64,000 nucleotides of DNA from Streptomyces sp. NBC_00344 (GCF_036088315.1 NZ_CP107996.1:1364001-1428000), one strand, 5' to 3'; shown: positions 1 through 8,810, counted from the stretch's first letter. Notes: a model not told the origin generated them from the letters alone. Translations and numbers: made by a program.

Positions 1-774
1 GTTCCCGGGCACGCACAGGGCGTTGTTACCGGCAACCATCGACATGACGCGGCGCAGCACGCCGGGGCTGTCGGGTCCGCGGTCGACGAGGTCGCCGACG
101 AAGACAGCGGTGCGGCCCTCCGGGTGCGCTCCGTCGACATAGCCCAGTTCGGAGAGCAGGGTGTCGAGCTCGGAGCTGCAGCCGTGGATGTCGCCGATGA
201 TGTCGAACGGCCCCTCGAGGTGGGTGAGGTCGTTGTAGCGCTTCTCCAGCGTCACCTCGGCAGCATCGACCTCCTCGGCGCTGCGCAGGATGTGCACCTT
301 GCGGAAACCCTCGCGCTCCAGGCCGCGCAGTGAACGCCGTAGCTCACGGCGGTGGCGCTGGACGACATGGCGGGGCATCCCGGCCCGGTCGGGGCGCGCC
401 GCATTGCGCTCGGAGCAGACCTCCTCGGGCAGGTCCAGGACGATCGCGATGGGCAGTACGTCGTACTCGCGCGCCAGCTGGACCAGCTGCTTGCGGCTCT
501 CGGACTGCACATTGGTCGCGTCGACGACGGTCAGCCGGCCGGCGGCCAGCCGTTTCCCGGCGATGTAGTGGAGAACGTCGAACGCGTCGCCGCTCGCGCT
601 CTGGTCGTTCTCGTCGTCCGCGACCAGACCACGGCAGAAGTCCGACGAGATGATCTCGGTGGGCTTGAAGTGCCGGTGCGCGAAAGTGGACTTACCGGAA
701 CCGGTCGCCCCGATGAGGACCACGAGGGAGAGGTCGGTCACGGGGAGGATGCGCTCGCCGATGGTGTCCGTCAT
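1..774 (-). CDS. pnkp: Polynucleotide kinase-phosphatase Pnkp, partial (N-terminal 258 residues)
   Basis: Bacterial Pnkp repairs broken RNA ends: its kinase phosphorylates 5'-OH ends, its phosphatase removes 2',3'-cyclic or 3'-phosphates, and a C-terminal adenylyltransferase helps ligation. Seen here: a P-loop GATGSGKST at residues 22-30 opens the kinase domain (about 15-180). A binuclear metallophosphatase domain follows with GDIHG (194-198), GDLVDRG (227-233) and the start of the GNH motif (VPGN, 255-258). The gene then runs off the window edge, so the rest of the phosphatase and the ligase-like module are not visible. Its ATG overlaps the Hen1 stop by 4 bases (ATGA), so the two are translationally coupled, as expected for the known Pnkp/Hen1 RNA-repair pair. 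Confidence 0.93.
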   Translation of the reverse strand, partial: MTDTIGERILPVTDLSLVVLIGATGSGKSTFAHRHFKPTEIISSDFCRGLVADDENDQSASGDAFDVLHYIAGKRLAAGRLTVVDATNVQSESRKQLVQLAREYDVLPIAIVLDLPEEVCSERNAARPDRAGMPRHVVQRHRRELRRSLRGLEREGFRKVHILRSAEEVDAAEVTLEKRYNDLTHLEGPFDIIGDIHGCSSELDTLLSELGYVDGAHPEGRTAVFVGDLVDRGPDSPGVLRRVMSMVAGNNALCVPGN

Positions 775-2258
775 GCCGCCTTCGCCTCCTTGGTGGTCTT
801 CTCGTCGGTCCTGTCGGCGGTTGCCCTGCGGAAGACCGCCATCTGGGTCGGCGGGCCGACCTCGGGGTCGTCGGGTCCCACCGGGAGGAACTCCGTTTCG
901 TAGCCGTGCCGCTGCGCCACCTTCGCCGCCCAGCCCCGGAACTCCTCGCGTGTCCACTCGAACCGGTGGTCGCCGTGGCGTACATGTCCGGCGGGGAGGG
1001 TCTCCCAGCGGACGTTGTACTCGACGTTGGGGGTGGTCACCAGGACGGTCTGCGGCCTTGCCGCACCGAACACCGCGTACTCCAGGGCGGGCAGCCGCTC
1101 CGGGTCGACGTGCTCGATCACCTCGCTGAGCACCGCCGCGTCGTAGCCCTTGAGCCTCTTGTCGGTGTAGGCGAGGGAGCCCTGCAGCAGCTTCACCCGC
1201 TCCGACCGGCGCTCGCCCATCTGCTCGAGCCGCAGCCTGCGGGCCGCGATGCGAAGCGCGCGCATGGACACGTCGACACCGGTGATCTCGGTGAAACGCA
1301 CATCCTTCAGCAGCTCATGGACCAACTGGCCCTCGCCGCACCCCAGGTCGAGCACCCGGCCGGCGCCGGCGGCGCGCAGCACCCGCCCAATCACCTCGCG
1401 CCGCTGAGCGGCGAGCGGTGCGGGCTTCTCGTCGGCTTCCGCGGTCTCCGCCACCGCGTTGTCGATGTCCTCGACCTCGGTGTCGTCCGCCTCCGCGAGC
1501 CGGACCAGCTCCAGCGCCTCCATCGCCTGCCTGGTCAGTCCCCAGCGACGGGACAGATAGCGGCTGGTGATCAGCTTCTGCTCGGGGTGGTCGGCGAGCC
1601 ATCCCTCACCGGCTCGCAGCAGTTTGTCGACCTCGTCGGGCGCGACCCAGTAGTGCTTCGTGTCGTCGAGCACCGGCAGCAGGACATAGAGCTGCCGCAG
1701 TGCGTCGGCGAGCCGTAGCTCGCCCTCGAGTACCAGCTTCACGTAGCGCGACTCACCCCACGCCGGGAACTTCTCGTCCAGGGCGACCGGTTCGGACTTC
1801 ACCCGCTCCCAGCCGAGCGGGCCGAACAGTTTGTGCACCAGCTCGGGGCCGCCGCGTGCCGACAGCGCGGGCACCTCGATACGCAGCGGCATCGTGGCCG
1901 CCGCCCGCTCGGGGAGTGCCTTGCACACTCCGCGCAGTGCGCTCTTGAAGACGGTGGTGATGGCTACGGAGAGCAGGGAGGACGCTGCGTACGGCCGGTC
2001 GTTGACATACTGAGCCAGCGCGGAATCGGGCGCGCCACCACGTCCCTTGCCCTTGCCGCGCCGCACCAGCGCCACCGGATCCACCTCCAGCAACAGCGCC
2101 GCGGTGCAGCGCTCGGCAGTGGCCTCGGGGTAGAGGACATGTGCCGTGCCGTGCGAGGTGGAGAACGTCTGCGCCTTGCCGGGATGCTTGTGCAGCAGAA
2201 AGCCCAGGTCGGTGGCAGGACGCTCCGGGGTGCCGGTAGTACTGATCGTCAGGAACAC
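771..2258 (-). CDS. hen1: Hen1, 3'-terminal RNA ribose 2'-O-methyltransferase
   Basis: Bacterial Hen1 methylates the 2'-OH at the 3' end of a cleaved RNA before Pnkp seals it, so the repaired junction resists re-cleavage by ribotoxins. The protein is 495 residues from the GTG at 2258, a usual length for the family. The reading frame continues upstream to 2555, but those 99 residues are low-complexity and do not look like the family. The N-terminal half is the Hen1-specific domain. The C-terminal half holds a Rossmann methyltransferase with SAM loop VLDLGCGEG, the metal-binding run SEVIEHVD, and a later His in HRFEWTREEF. These match the Mn-binding Glu/Glu/His/His set of Hen1. It ends inside the start of pnkp. 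Confidence 0.93.
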   Translation of the reverse strand: MFLTISTTGTPERPATDLGFLLHKHPGKAQTFSTSHGTAHVLYPEATAERCTAALLLEVDPVALVRRGKGKGRGGAPDSALAQYVNDRPYAASSLLSVAITTVFKSALRGVCKALPERAAATMPLRIEVPALSARGGPELVHKLFGPLGWERVKSEPVALDEKFPAWGESRYVKLVLEGELRLADALRQLYVLLPVLDDTKHYWVAPDEVDKLLRAGEGWLADHPEQKLITSRYLSRRWGLTRQAMEALELVRLAEADDTEVEDIDNAVAETAEADEKPAPLAAQRREVIGRVLRAAGAGRVLDLGCGEGQLVHELLKDVRFTEITGVDVSMRALRIAARRLRLEQMGERRSERVKLLQGSLAYTDKRLKGYDAAVLSEVIEHVDPERLPALEYAVFGAARPQTVLVTTPNVEYNVRWETLPAGHVRHGDHRFEWTREEFRGWAAKVAQRHGYETEFLPVGPDDPEVGPPTQMAVFRRATADRTDEKTTKEAKAA

Positions 2259-2616
2259 ACGTCCGAGTATCGTCCGCTTCACCCCTCCCGACCAGAGGAT
2301 TTCGCCGCCGTCACGCCCCGCTGTCCACAGGTGACCCGGCTCGGGACACACCCCACTGGGCCCGCACCGCTCGGCAGGGGGCGAGCCCCTGTTTCGGGAG
2401 GTCCCGGCGGCCCCCGCGACCCCTGAGGGCTGTCCGGTCATCCCTGGCGGGCGCACGCCGCCGGCCACGGCGCCTCGCCGTGCTTTCGGAGCCGCCCGAA
2501 TACGCCCAGTACGCGGGCGATCATCCGCCGGGCGATGGCACGCACCGGGCGCCACAGGGCCCGCCCTCCGGGTGGACGCCGTTACTTCTCGGACCCGCCC
2601 CGGTCGCGGGCAGCGC
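2259..2616. other. Non-coding gap upstream of hen1
   Basis: There are 358 bases between the Hen1 start and the end of the homocysteine methyltransferase gene. Open frames here are shadows with poor codon structure. The gap presumably carries the hen1-pnkp promoter near 2260-2330, but no convincing -35/-10 pair was seen. Confidence 0.4.
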
Positions 2617-3525
2617 TCACCGGGGGCCCCGATCCAGGTACTCAGCCAGTCCGGCGATCTCCGATGGGCCGACCCGGCAGCAGCCGCCGATCAGCCGCGC
2701 CCCCGCAGCCCGCCAGTCCCGTATCCGGGCTGCGGCGAAGGTGGCTCCACCGCGCCAGTCACGGCTCACGGCGTCCCACCGCTCTCCGCTGTTGGGATAG
2801 GCGACGACCGGCTTGCCGGTGAGCGCCGCGGCTTCCACCGCCCATTCCACGTCGGCCGGCTCGCAGCAGTTCACCCCCACGGCGATCACCTGGTCAAGGC
2901 CCGAGGCGAGCGCGAAGGCACCGGCCAGGTCCTGGCCGGCCCTGGTCCGCCGGCCCGCGACGCTGTACGAGAGCCACACGGGCACCCCGCATCCCTGCGC
3001 CGCACGCAACAGCGCCTCTGCCTCGTCGGTGTCCGGCACGGTCTCCAGGGCGAGCACATCGGGTCCCGCCGCCGCCAGCGCTTCGATGCGCGGACGGTGG
3101 AAGCGCTCGAGTTCCCGCACCGAGAGCCCGTACCTGCCCCGGTACTCGCTGCCGTCCGCGAGCATCGCGCCGTACGGGCCGACGGATGCGGCGACCCAGA
3201 CCTCCCGGTCCACCGGCCCGCCGGCACTGCGGGCCAGAGCAACACTGCGGGCCATGAGGTCCGTGGCCTCGCGCCGCGTGATGCCGCGTTGCACGAACCC
3301 CTCGAACGTCGCCTGATAGCTCGCGGTGATGAGTACCTGTGCGCCTGCCCGCAGATACGCCCGGTGCGCTGCCTCGATCTGCTGCGGATCGTCCGCGAGC
3401 AGTCGCGCCGACCAGAGGGCATCGGAGAGATCGCAGCCCTGGTCCCGCAACTGGTTGGAGAGGCCGCCGTCCAGCAGGACGGCGGCCTCGGCCAGCGCGG
3501 CGGCAAGCGGACGGGCAGGCTTCAC
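2617..3525 (-). CDS. mmuM: Homocysteine S-methyltransferase
   Basis: Transfers a methyl group from S-methylmethionine (or SAM) to homocysteine, giving methionine in the cytosol. The 302-residue protein has the TIM-barrel Pfam S-methyl_trans layout: LDGGLSNQL at 18-26, the zinc ligand Cys in GVNC (217-220), and the paired ligands GGCC (280-283). The start is a GTG at 3525 preceded by an AGGAG ribosome-binding site. That site overlaps the stop codon of the upstream LLM oxidoreductase (10-base gap), so the two genes are probably cotranscribed. Confidence 0.92.
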   Translation of the reverse strand: MKPARPLAAALAEAAVLLDGGLSNQLRDQGCDLSDALWSARLLADDPQQIEAAHRAYLRAGAQVLITASYQATFEGFVQRGITRREATDLMARSVALARSAGGPVDREVWVAASVGPYGAMLADGSEYRGRYGLSVRELERFHRPRIEALAAAGPDVLALETVPDTDEAEALLRAAQGCGVPVWLSYSVAGRRTRAGQDLAGAFALASGLDQVIAVGVNCCEPADVEWAVEAAALTGKPVVAYPNSGERWDAVSRDWRGGATFAAARIRDWRAAGARLIGGCCRVGPSEIAGLAEYLDRGPR

Positions 3526-3535
3526 GATGGGGCTC

Positions 3536-4456
3536 CTACTTCAGCTGGGAGAGGACCTGGGAGGAGATCAGCTCCAGATGGTCGAGATCATCGAGGTCGA
3601 GGACCTGGAGGTAGATCCGCGAGGCGCCGATGGCGCCATAGCGGCCGATCTTGTCGACGACCTCGGCAGGCGAGCCGGCCAGACCGTTCGCCCTGAGCTC
3701 CGCCGCGTCCCGTCCGATGACGCCGGCCCTGCGCGCCACCTCGGCGTCGTCCTTGCCGACGCAGACGACCAGGGCATTGGAATAGACCAGCTCGTCGGTG
3801 CGCCCCGCCTTCCTGGCGGCCTCCTTCACCCGCCCGAACTGGCGCTCACTGTCCTCGATCGAAGCGAACGGGATGTTGAACTCGTCCGCGTACTGCGCGG
3901 CCAGCCGGGGAGTACGGGTCGCACCGTGCCCGCCGATCAGCACCGGTACCTTGGCCTGCGCCGGCTTGGGCAGCGCGGGCGAATCGGTGAGCTGGTAGTA
4001 CGTGCCGTCGTAGCTGAAAGTGTGACCGGCGCCCGTGCCCCACAGCCCGGTGATGATCGCCAGCTGTTCTTCGAGCCGGCCGAACTTCTCCTTGGGGAAG
4101 GGGATCCCGTACGCCCGGTGTTCCTCCTCGAACCAGCCGGCCCCCAGACCGAGTTCGACCCTGCCACCGGACATCTGGTCGACCTGGGCGACCTGAATGG
4201 CCAGGACACCCGGCAGCCGGAACGTTCCGGCAGTCATCAGTGTCCCGAGGCGGATCCGCTTCGTTTCACGGGCGAGTCCGGCCAGCGTGATCCAGGCGTC
4301 GGTGGGACCGGGGAGACCGTCCCCCGACCCCATGTGCAGATAGTGGTCGGAGCGGTAGAAGGCGTCGAAGCCGAGGTCCTCGGTCGCCTTGGCGACGGTC
4401 AGCAGCGTTTCGTAGCTGGCCCCTTGCTGGGGCTCGGTGAAGATTCGAAGATCCAT
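3536..4456 (-). CDS. LLM-class oxidoreductase, probably F420-dependent
   Basis: Luciferase-like monooxygenase fold protein of 306 residues. The ATG at 4456 starts MDLRIFTEPQQG, and the frame extends upstream to 4510 without family-like sequence. The pattern ATEDLGFDAFYRSDHY near the N-terminus, GTLMTAGTFRLPG, and the GLGAGWFEEEH segment are typical of the actinobacterial TIGR03560-like F420 group. The exact substrate cannot be read from sequence. It lies directly upstream of mmuM with a 10-base spacing, so a shared transcript is likely, but a functional link to methionine is only inference. Confidence 0.82.
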   Translation of the reverse strand: MDLRIFTEPQQGASYETLLTVAKATEDLGFDAFYRSDHYLHMGSGDGLPGPTDAWITLAGLARETKRIRLGTLMTAGTFRLPGVLAIQVAQVDQMSGGRVELGLGAGWFEEEHRAYGIPFPKEKFGRLEEQLAIITGLWGTGAGHTFSYDGTYYQLTDSPALPKPAQAKVPVLIGGHGATRTPRLAAQYADEFNIPFASIEDSERQFGRVKEAARKAGRTDELVYSNALVVCVGKDDAEVARRAGVIGRDAAELRANGLAGSPAEVVDKIGRYGAIGASRIYLQVLDLDDLDHLELISSQVLSQLK

Positions 4457-4612
4457 GCATCCATCCTGCACCTTCGAGCCCGCACCGGCGGCGCTCGCAC
4501 CGCCCGCCACCCTGCCCCACCGCAGGGCACGGTGAGGCCGGCCGGCGCTCCGGGCCCCGCGCTCACCCCGGCTCGCCGATCTGACGCATCACACCGGGCG
4601 CCAACTCATATG

Positions 4613-5074
4613 TCACCCCCGCGATCTCTCCTCGTCGCGCGCCTCCAGCCTGCGCAGCATTCCTCGCACGCGGTCCCCTGACTCGTCGGCAGCGTCCATG
4701 GCCTCGATGCACTGCCAGTACACGCCCTCCTCGTCGGTGCCGCAGGCGACACCGACCAGGGCGATTCCCACTTCGCCGAGCAACACCCCGAGCTCGGTCA
4801 ACACCGCGTGCACATCGGTGACTTCGGTCAGCTGGGCCGCTCGTATCGACCCACCGCGCAGCGCCGGGATACCGATGGCCCCACACCCTCGCCCGCCCGC
4901 CTCGCCCAGCGCCCTGCCCTCGGCCCGCAACTCGGGCGGACCGCTCAACGCGAGGTGTCCGCCAACCGCCTGGGCAAGCGCCTGCGCCTGCCAGGCCTCC
5001 ACCATGGTGTCCAGCTCCGGCAGGCTCCGCGCGAGAGCGTCCCGGCTGATCGCAATGAGCCGCACTCCGTCCAT
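4613..5074 (-). CDS. DUF6099-like protein
   Basis: A 153-residue, Ala/Gly-rich, probably cytosolic helical protein starting MDGVRLIAISRDALA. It resembles Streptomyces proteins grouped as DUF6099, recalled from the N-terminal pattern only. There are no membrane segments, signal peptide or catalytic motif. A 122-base AT-richer region upstream (5075-5196) probably holds its promoter. Function unknown. Confidence 0.6.
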   Translation of the reverse strand: MDGVRLIAISRDALARSLPELDTMVEAWQAQALAQAVGGHLALSGPPELRAEGRALGEAGGRGCGAIGIPALRGGSIRAAQLTEVTDVHAVLTELGVLLGEVGIALVGVACGTDEEGVYWQCIEAMDAADESGDRVRGMLRRLEARDEERSRG

Positions 5075-5196
5075 CTGCGCCCCCGTTCGTATGACTTTCC
5101 CTCTCCCCTTTCATTACCCAGAGTGAAGTGATGGAGTCCGAAAAGCCAGAGGAAATCGGAAATCTGTGGACTCAAAGCGAGTTGTTGATAACTCAC

Positions 5197-5547
5197 TCAC
5201 TCCGGAGAGTGACGATCAGCTGAATCCACAGGCGGGAACCGCGTCTCATTTCGGTCCATCTTGGCTGAAAGTGCCGCGAGCGCATCGATCCCCAGTGCCT
5301 CGCAGAACTGCAGCAGATACGCCAGCACATCGGCGACTTCGTCCACCACCCGGTGCGCGGACTCGGGCCTCTCCATCACCCGCGCCGATTGTTCCGGGGT
5401 GAGCCACTGAAAGATCTCCAGCAGTTCTGCCGCTTCCACACTCAGCGCCGCCACCAGATTCTTCGGCGTGTGGTACTGCTCCCAGTCGCGCGCAGCGGCG
5501 AACTCGGTCAGCCGCCGCTGCAATCCCGCCATGTCGAGTTCTGTCAC
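5197..5547 (-). CDS. MazG-like nucleotide pyrophosphohydrolase
   Basis: A 116-residue all-alpha NTP-PPase, a housecleaning enzyme class that hydrolyses non-canonical (d)NTPs to monophosphates. The metal-binding EExxE..ExxD pattern is visible as E38, E41, E44 in SVEAAELLE and E70, D73 in DEVADVLAY. The KNLVAALSVEAAEL context is characteristic of the short MazG-like/RS21-C6 group. The GTG start at 5547 overlaps the stop of the upstream ATPase by 4 bases (GTGA). An internal ATG at 5532 is an alternative start. A small dyad TCACTC-CGGA-GAGTGA (5197-5212) straddles the stop codon and may assist termination. Confidence 0.85.
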   Translation of the reverse strand: MTELDMAGLQRRLTEFAAARDWEQYHTPKNLVAALSVEAAELLEIFQWLTPEQSARVMERPESAHRVVDEVADVLAYLLQFCEALGIDALAALSAKMDRNETRFPPVDSADRHSPE

Positions 5548-6668
5548 GCGCTCAGGTCTACCACCGCGGCCCCCGCCACCTCGCCCGCCCATGAGGCCTC
5601 CGCCGCCGTCCCCACCACACGGATGTGGCCGTGCCTGCAGATCGCGGCGGCCAGGGAGACCAGTTCGCGTGTCTGCCGCGCGTCGAGAGAGCGGTCGAAG
5701 CCGTCCGCCAGGACGGTCAGCGACTGCATGGCCGGAGGCACCTCGCCGGCCTGGTCCATCGCCAGCACGCCGGGCCCGGTCAGCAGCACCAGCGCGAGGG
5801 CCAGATATCTCAGTTCACCCTCCCCCAGCAGCCCGACGGGCGTGACCGCCCGGTCGCCCCTGCCGAGCACCGCCCGCACCGTCCCGTTCAGCAACTCCTC
5901 GGCCCGGAGCGCCTCCACGGGGCCCGCGCAACCCGCTCGAGCCGCCGCAACCAGCTGCTTGTGCCGGATCGCGCACTCGGACTGGGTCCGGTACAGCACC
6001 TCGGCGAGATTGTCGCAGCCGGGCCGCAGCCGCCCCTCCCCCAACGCCACAGGACCGCGCATCCGCTGCGGCTGGGGATCGCAGGAGAACACCGACCGCA
6101 GGGCCACCACCACCTGCTCGGCGGCTGCCAGCACCCGCACCTGTCCCTCGGTCTTTCCGGCCACCCTCAGCGGCAGCAGAGAGGTGCCGAGCCGGTCGTC
6201 CGGCAGCGGGGCGCGGGTGACCGGAACCGCCCCCGCGGTGTGCCAGGCGGCCTGCACCGTGGAGCGCTCGGGGTCGCGCAGCGCGGTGGACAGCAGCAGC
6301 TTCCCGTCCGCGGTCAGCCGTTCGCCGACGATCCGCAGCTCGGGATCCGCCTGGACGGCGAGGTCCAGTTGCACCGGGCCGGCCGGTCCGTCCACGGTGC
6401 AGCCGATCCTGAATCCCCGCCTGCCCTGGGCATCCGCCGCGGCACGTTCCGGAATGCAGCCGGCCGGATCGTCGAAGACCTCGCCGAGCTCGTCGCCCGC
6501 GCCGAGCCGCGCCAGCGCTTCGTACACCTGGAGCACACTCGACTTGCCGCTCCCGCTCGCCCCTGCGAAGAGCGTGAGCGGGGCGAGCGGAAAGGCGGCG
6601 CCGCGGTGCGACTTGAAGGCGGAGAGCCGCAGCTCGGTGACGGCCGGGCGTGCGTGGGTTACGTCCAT
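5544..6668 (-). CDS. RecF/SMC-type AAA ATPase
   Basis: A 374-residue ABC-superfamily ATPase of the AAA_21/SbcC-like class. Visible are Walker A GASGSGKSS (36-44), an ABC-like signature region LLGEGELRYLALAL (about 280-293), and a Walker B-like VLAMDQAGE (about 300). The opening TELRLSAFKSHRGA resembles RecF-type N-termini. It has no coiled-coil arms and no nuclease domain of its own. The gene is translationally coupled to the MazG-like gene, which suggests joint action. The start at 6668 (MDVTHARP) is chosen because the frame upstream loses family character. Confidence 0.75.
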   Translation of the reverse strand: MDVTHARPAVTELRLSAFKSHRGAAFPLAPLTLFAGASGSGKSSVLQVYEALARLGAGDELGEVFDDPAGCIPERAAADAQGRRGFRIGCTVDGPAGPVQLDLAVQADPELRIVGERLTADGKLLLSTALRDPERSTVQAAWHTAGAVPVTRAPLPDDRLGTSLLPLRVAGKTEGQVRVLAAAEQVVVALRSVFSCDPQPQRMRGPVALGEGRLRPGCDNLAEVLYRTQSECAIRHKQLVAAARAGCAGPVEALRAEELLNGTVRAVLGRGDRAVTPVGLLGEGELRYLALALVLLTGPGVLAMDQAGEVPPAMQSLTVLADGFDRSLDARQTRELVSLAAAICRHGHIRVVGTAAEASWAGEVAGAAVVDLSA

Positions 6669-6723
6669 GGTCGGACCGTATGCGGGCGCCGGTGTGATGA
6701 ACCGTTCCGCCTTCCGGACCTTC

Positions 6724-7119
6724 CTACGATCGGGGGACGACCGCCTCCGCGATCCCCTCGACCTCGGTGCCCACCGGGGCGAGCAGAAAGACGTTCTTGT
6801 CGACCCGGTGCATCCCGCTGCCGAGACCGAAGACCACACCGCTGCTGAAGTCCAGGATCCGCTTGGCCACTTCGCTCTCGGCCCCGGTCAGGTCCAGCAG
6901 CACCGGGATCTGGGCGATCAGGTACTCGGCGACTTCGCGGGCGTCCGCGAAGACCTGTACCCGCAGGACGACGAACCGGCGCTGCTCGTTCGCCGTGTCG
7001 TTGGGAATCGTCTCGTGGTCGACTCTCGAGGGCCACTCGTTGCGACCACGCAACGGAACGACCTGGGCGAGCCCCTCCCACTGTTCGTCGGTGACGTCGT
7101 ACCTGTCGTACCTGCTCAC
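6724..7119 (-). CDS. SepF-family protein (paralogue)
   Basis: A 131-residue member of the SepF/DUF552 family, which links FtsZ to the membrane in Gram-positive division. The conserved core is RRFVVLRVQVFADAREVAEYL, then VLLDLTG and RILDFSSGVVFGL. It lacks the N-terminal amphipathic membrane-targeting helix and long linker of classical SepF. It is not next to ftsZ, so it is likely one of the extra SepF-like proteins of streptomycetes rather than the main division factor. The GTG at 7119 follows a clear GAGGTGG ribosome-binding site. Confidence 0.85.
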   Translation of the reverse strand: MSRYDRYDVTDEQWEGLAQVVPLRGRNEWPSRVDHETIPNDTANEQRRFVVLRVQVFADAREVAEYLIAQIPVLLDLTGAESEVAKRILDFSSGVVFGLGSGMHRVDKNVFLLAPVGTEVEGIAEAVVPRS

Positions 7120-7232
7120 CGGACCACCTCGGTTGGGCTCTCTATCTGCATCAGCCAATTCTGACGCCACTCACCCGTTCGGCCCAACACCGACACGGTC
7201 GAGTCCTTGATCAGCTCCCGTTGTGAGGAGGG

Positions 7233-8111
7233 TCACCGGCCGGGCGCGCCGCGGATCGCGCCCGCGACGGCGGTGAGGAACCGCGCGTGGGCTCGGGCGG
7301 TGCAGGGGGCTTCCGGGTTCCACGTCACCACTTCCGCACGGCCCCCGACGGCCTGCCAGGCCGGATCGTCACGAAGCTCGCCGAGAGACGTCGCATTGCA
7401 CCGGACATCGACCAGCACCACATCGGGCCGCAGCTCCGCTGCCCCGGCCCAGCCGACAGTGGCCCAGTTGGCCCCCGCATCCCCGGGCGGCTGCACCGTG
7501 TTGACGCCACGCTCCGACAGTTCGCGCAGCTGGGGCCAGGCATCGGGACGTGCCAGATGCACCTGTTCGGGGCCCGCGGGCGACAGGGCCAGAAGCCGCG
7601 GCCGGAACTCCGTCTCCGTCGCGGCGGCCAGTGTCCGCTGTGCCACCGTGAGGAGGTGCGCCCCCTCCTGGTCCTCCGCGGCGCCGAGTGAGACGGCCAG
7701 GGCCTCGAACCGGGCTGCGATGACGCCCGGACTACGGGTCCGCCCGACGTCGATGACCACCACGGGGACGTGTTCCTCGAGGTGTTTGGCGGTCTCGGGA
7801 TCAAGTCCGTAGACCTGGCCTCCGCCGTAGCTGACGGCTACCACGAGCTCCGGCCCGGACCGCAGCAGCGCCTCCAGATCCAGCTGACCACCCGCTCCCA
7901 GATAGCCGGTCCTGTCCAGGGGCAGCGTGCCCGCCTTCGCCGGATCGGGTATCGCGCCGTCGTGCGACGAGCCGAAAACCGCGCCCGGCAGTATGCGGTG
8001 GTCCCACAGAGTGGCCCCGGCCTGGATGTAGGCGATCACCTTCGACGGCGGCCGGTCCGCCGTCGACAGCTGGCCACGGTCGTCGGAGAACTGCCAGGCA
8101 TTCTGCTGCAT
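7233..8111 (-). CDS. Periplasmic-binding-fold protein without export signal
   Basis: A 292-residue protein with the class III (FepB/BtuF-like) substrate-binding fold, recognisable from the SKVIAYIQAGATLWDHRI start, LLRSGPELVVAVSYGG, and AAELRPDVVLVD. Members normally deliver iron-siderophore or cobalamin complexes to ABC importers. Here there is no signal peptide or lipobox: the sequence begins MQQNAWQFSDDRG from the ATG at 8111, and 16 upstream codons in frame add none. No permease or ATPase gene is adjacent. Possible roles are a cytosolic ligand sensor or an orphaned binding protein. Confidence 0.65.
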   Translation of the reverse strand: MQQNAWQFSDDRGQLSTADRPPSKVIAYIQAGATLWDHRILPGAVFGSSHDGAIPDPAKAGTLPLDRTGYLGAGGQLDLEALLRSGPELVVAVSYGGGQVYGLDPETAKHLEEHVPVVVIDVGRTRSPGVIAARFEALAVSLGAAEDQEGAHLLTVAQRTLAAATETEFRPRLLALSPAGPEQVHLARPDAWPQLRELSERGVNTVQPPGDAGANWATVGWAGAAELRPDVVLVDVRCNATSLGELRDDPAWQAVGGRAEVVTWNPEAPCTARAHARFLTAVAGAIRGAPGR

Positions 8112-8377
8112 GACGTGATGCGCCCCCTCCGGTCCCGCGCCGCCGGGTCCTCCCGGCACCGCACACCTGTACCTGCCCAGCTCGCGCTCGGACCATTCGG
8201 CACCGGTCGCCGCCCGTGGGAATCACTGCGGGACCAGTCGCCAGGCCCGCTGCTCATGCCCGTACCGAGTACTCGCATGAGTAGCCGTACTCACGCGTTC
8301 CCCGCGCGCCCGGTGCAGCCTGGAGAGGAGGGAAGAACGACTACTGCGTCACCGACGACCTACAAGGTGGAGGACTC

Positions 8378-8716
8378 ATGAAGGCCAGGAACCTCGTACG
8401 GCAGGTCTGCCGGACCGTGGCGGGCGACTGGGTGTCACGCGCCTATCTCGCGATTGCCGCGGGCCTGTTGATCTGGGTGTGGGTGGACACCGCGTTCGTG
8501 GCGCATCAGGACGCCTCCTTCTCGGGGGTGTGGCCCGTCATCTTCACCGCGCCGACGAGCCTGCTCTTCCTGATACCGGGCATCGATGGTGCCGGTTTCT
8601 TCGCGCTGCTCGCGGTGGCGGCGCTGGTCAACTCCTCGGTCATCAGCCTGCTCGTCCGCAGGTCGGGCACCGGTCATCGGACCCGGCACACGGCTGGACC
8701 GGCCTCGGCGCGATAG
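8378..8716 (+). CDS. Small membrane protein (SCO4225-like)
   Basis: A 112-residue protein with a basic N-terminus and three hydrophobic stretches (about 21-41, 49-68, 72-92), ending in a basic tail. It resembles a Streptomyces-only small membrane family (SCO4225-like). The resemblance is from memory of its length and pattern. The ATG at 8378 sits behind a GGTGGAGGAC ribosome-binding site. Function unknown. Confidence 0.6.
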   Translation: MKARNLVRQVCRTVAGDWVSRAYLAIAAGLLIWVWVDTAFVAHQDASFSGVWPVIFTAPTSLLFLIPGIDGAGFFALLAVAALVNSSVISLLVRRSGTGHRTRHTAGPASAR

Positions 8717-8810
8717 GGCTCCGGGGGTCTGTCCGGCTCCCCCGGCGGCGCGGTCAGGACTCGTGCGGTCCTTCCCCGCCGTTCGGGGGCGGGTGCGCAA
8801 GACTGGTGCC

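Noticed and set aside
2259..2555. N-terminal extension of Hen1
   Set aside because: Low-complexity Gly/Pro/Arg sequence without family similarity. The GTG at 2258 gives the expected length.
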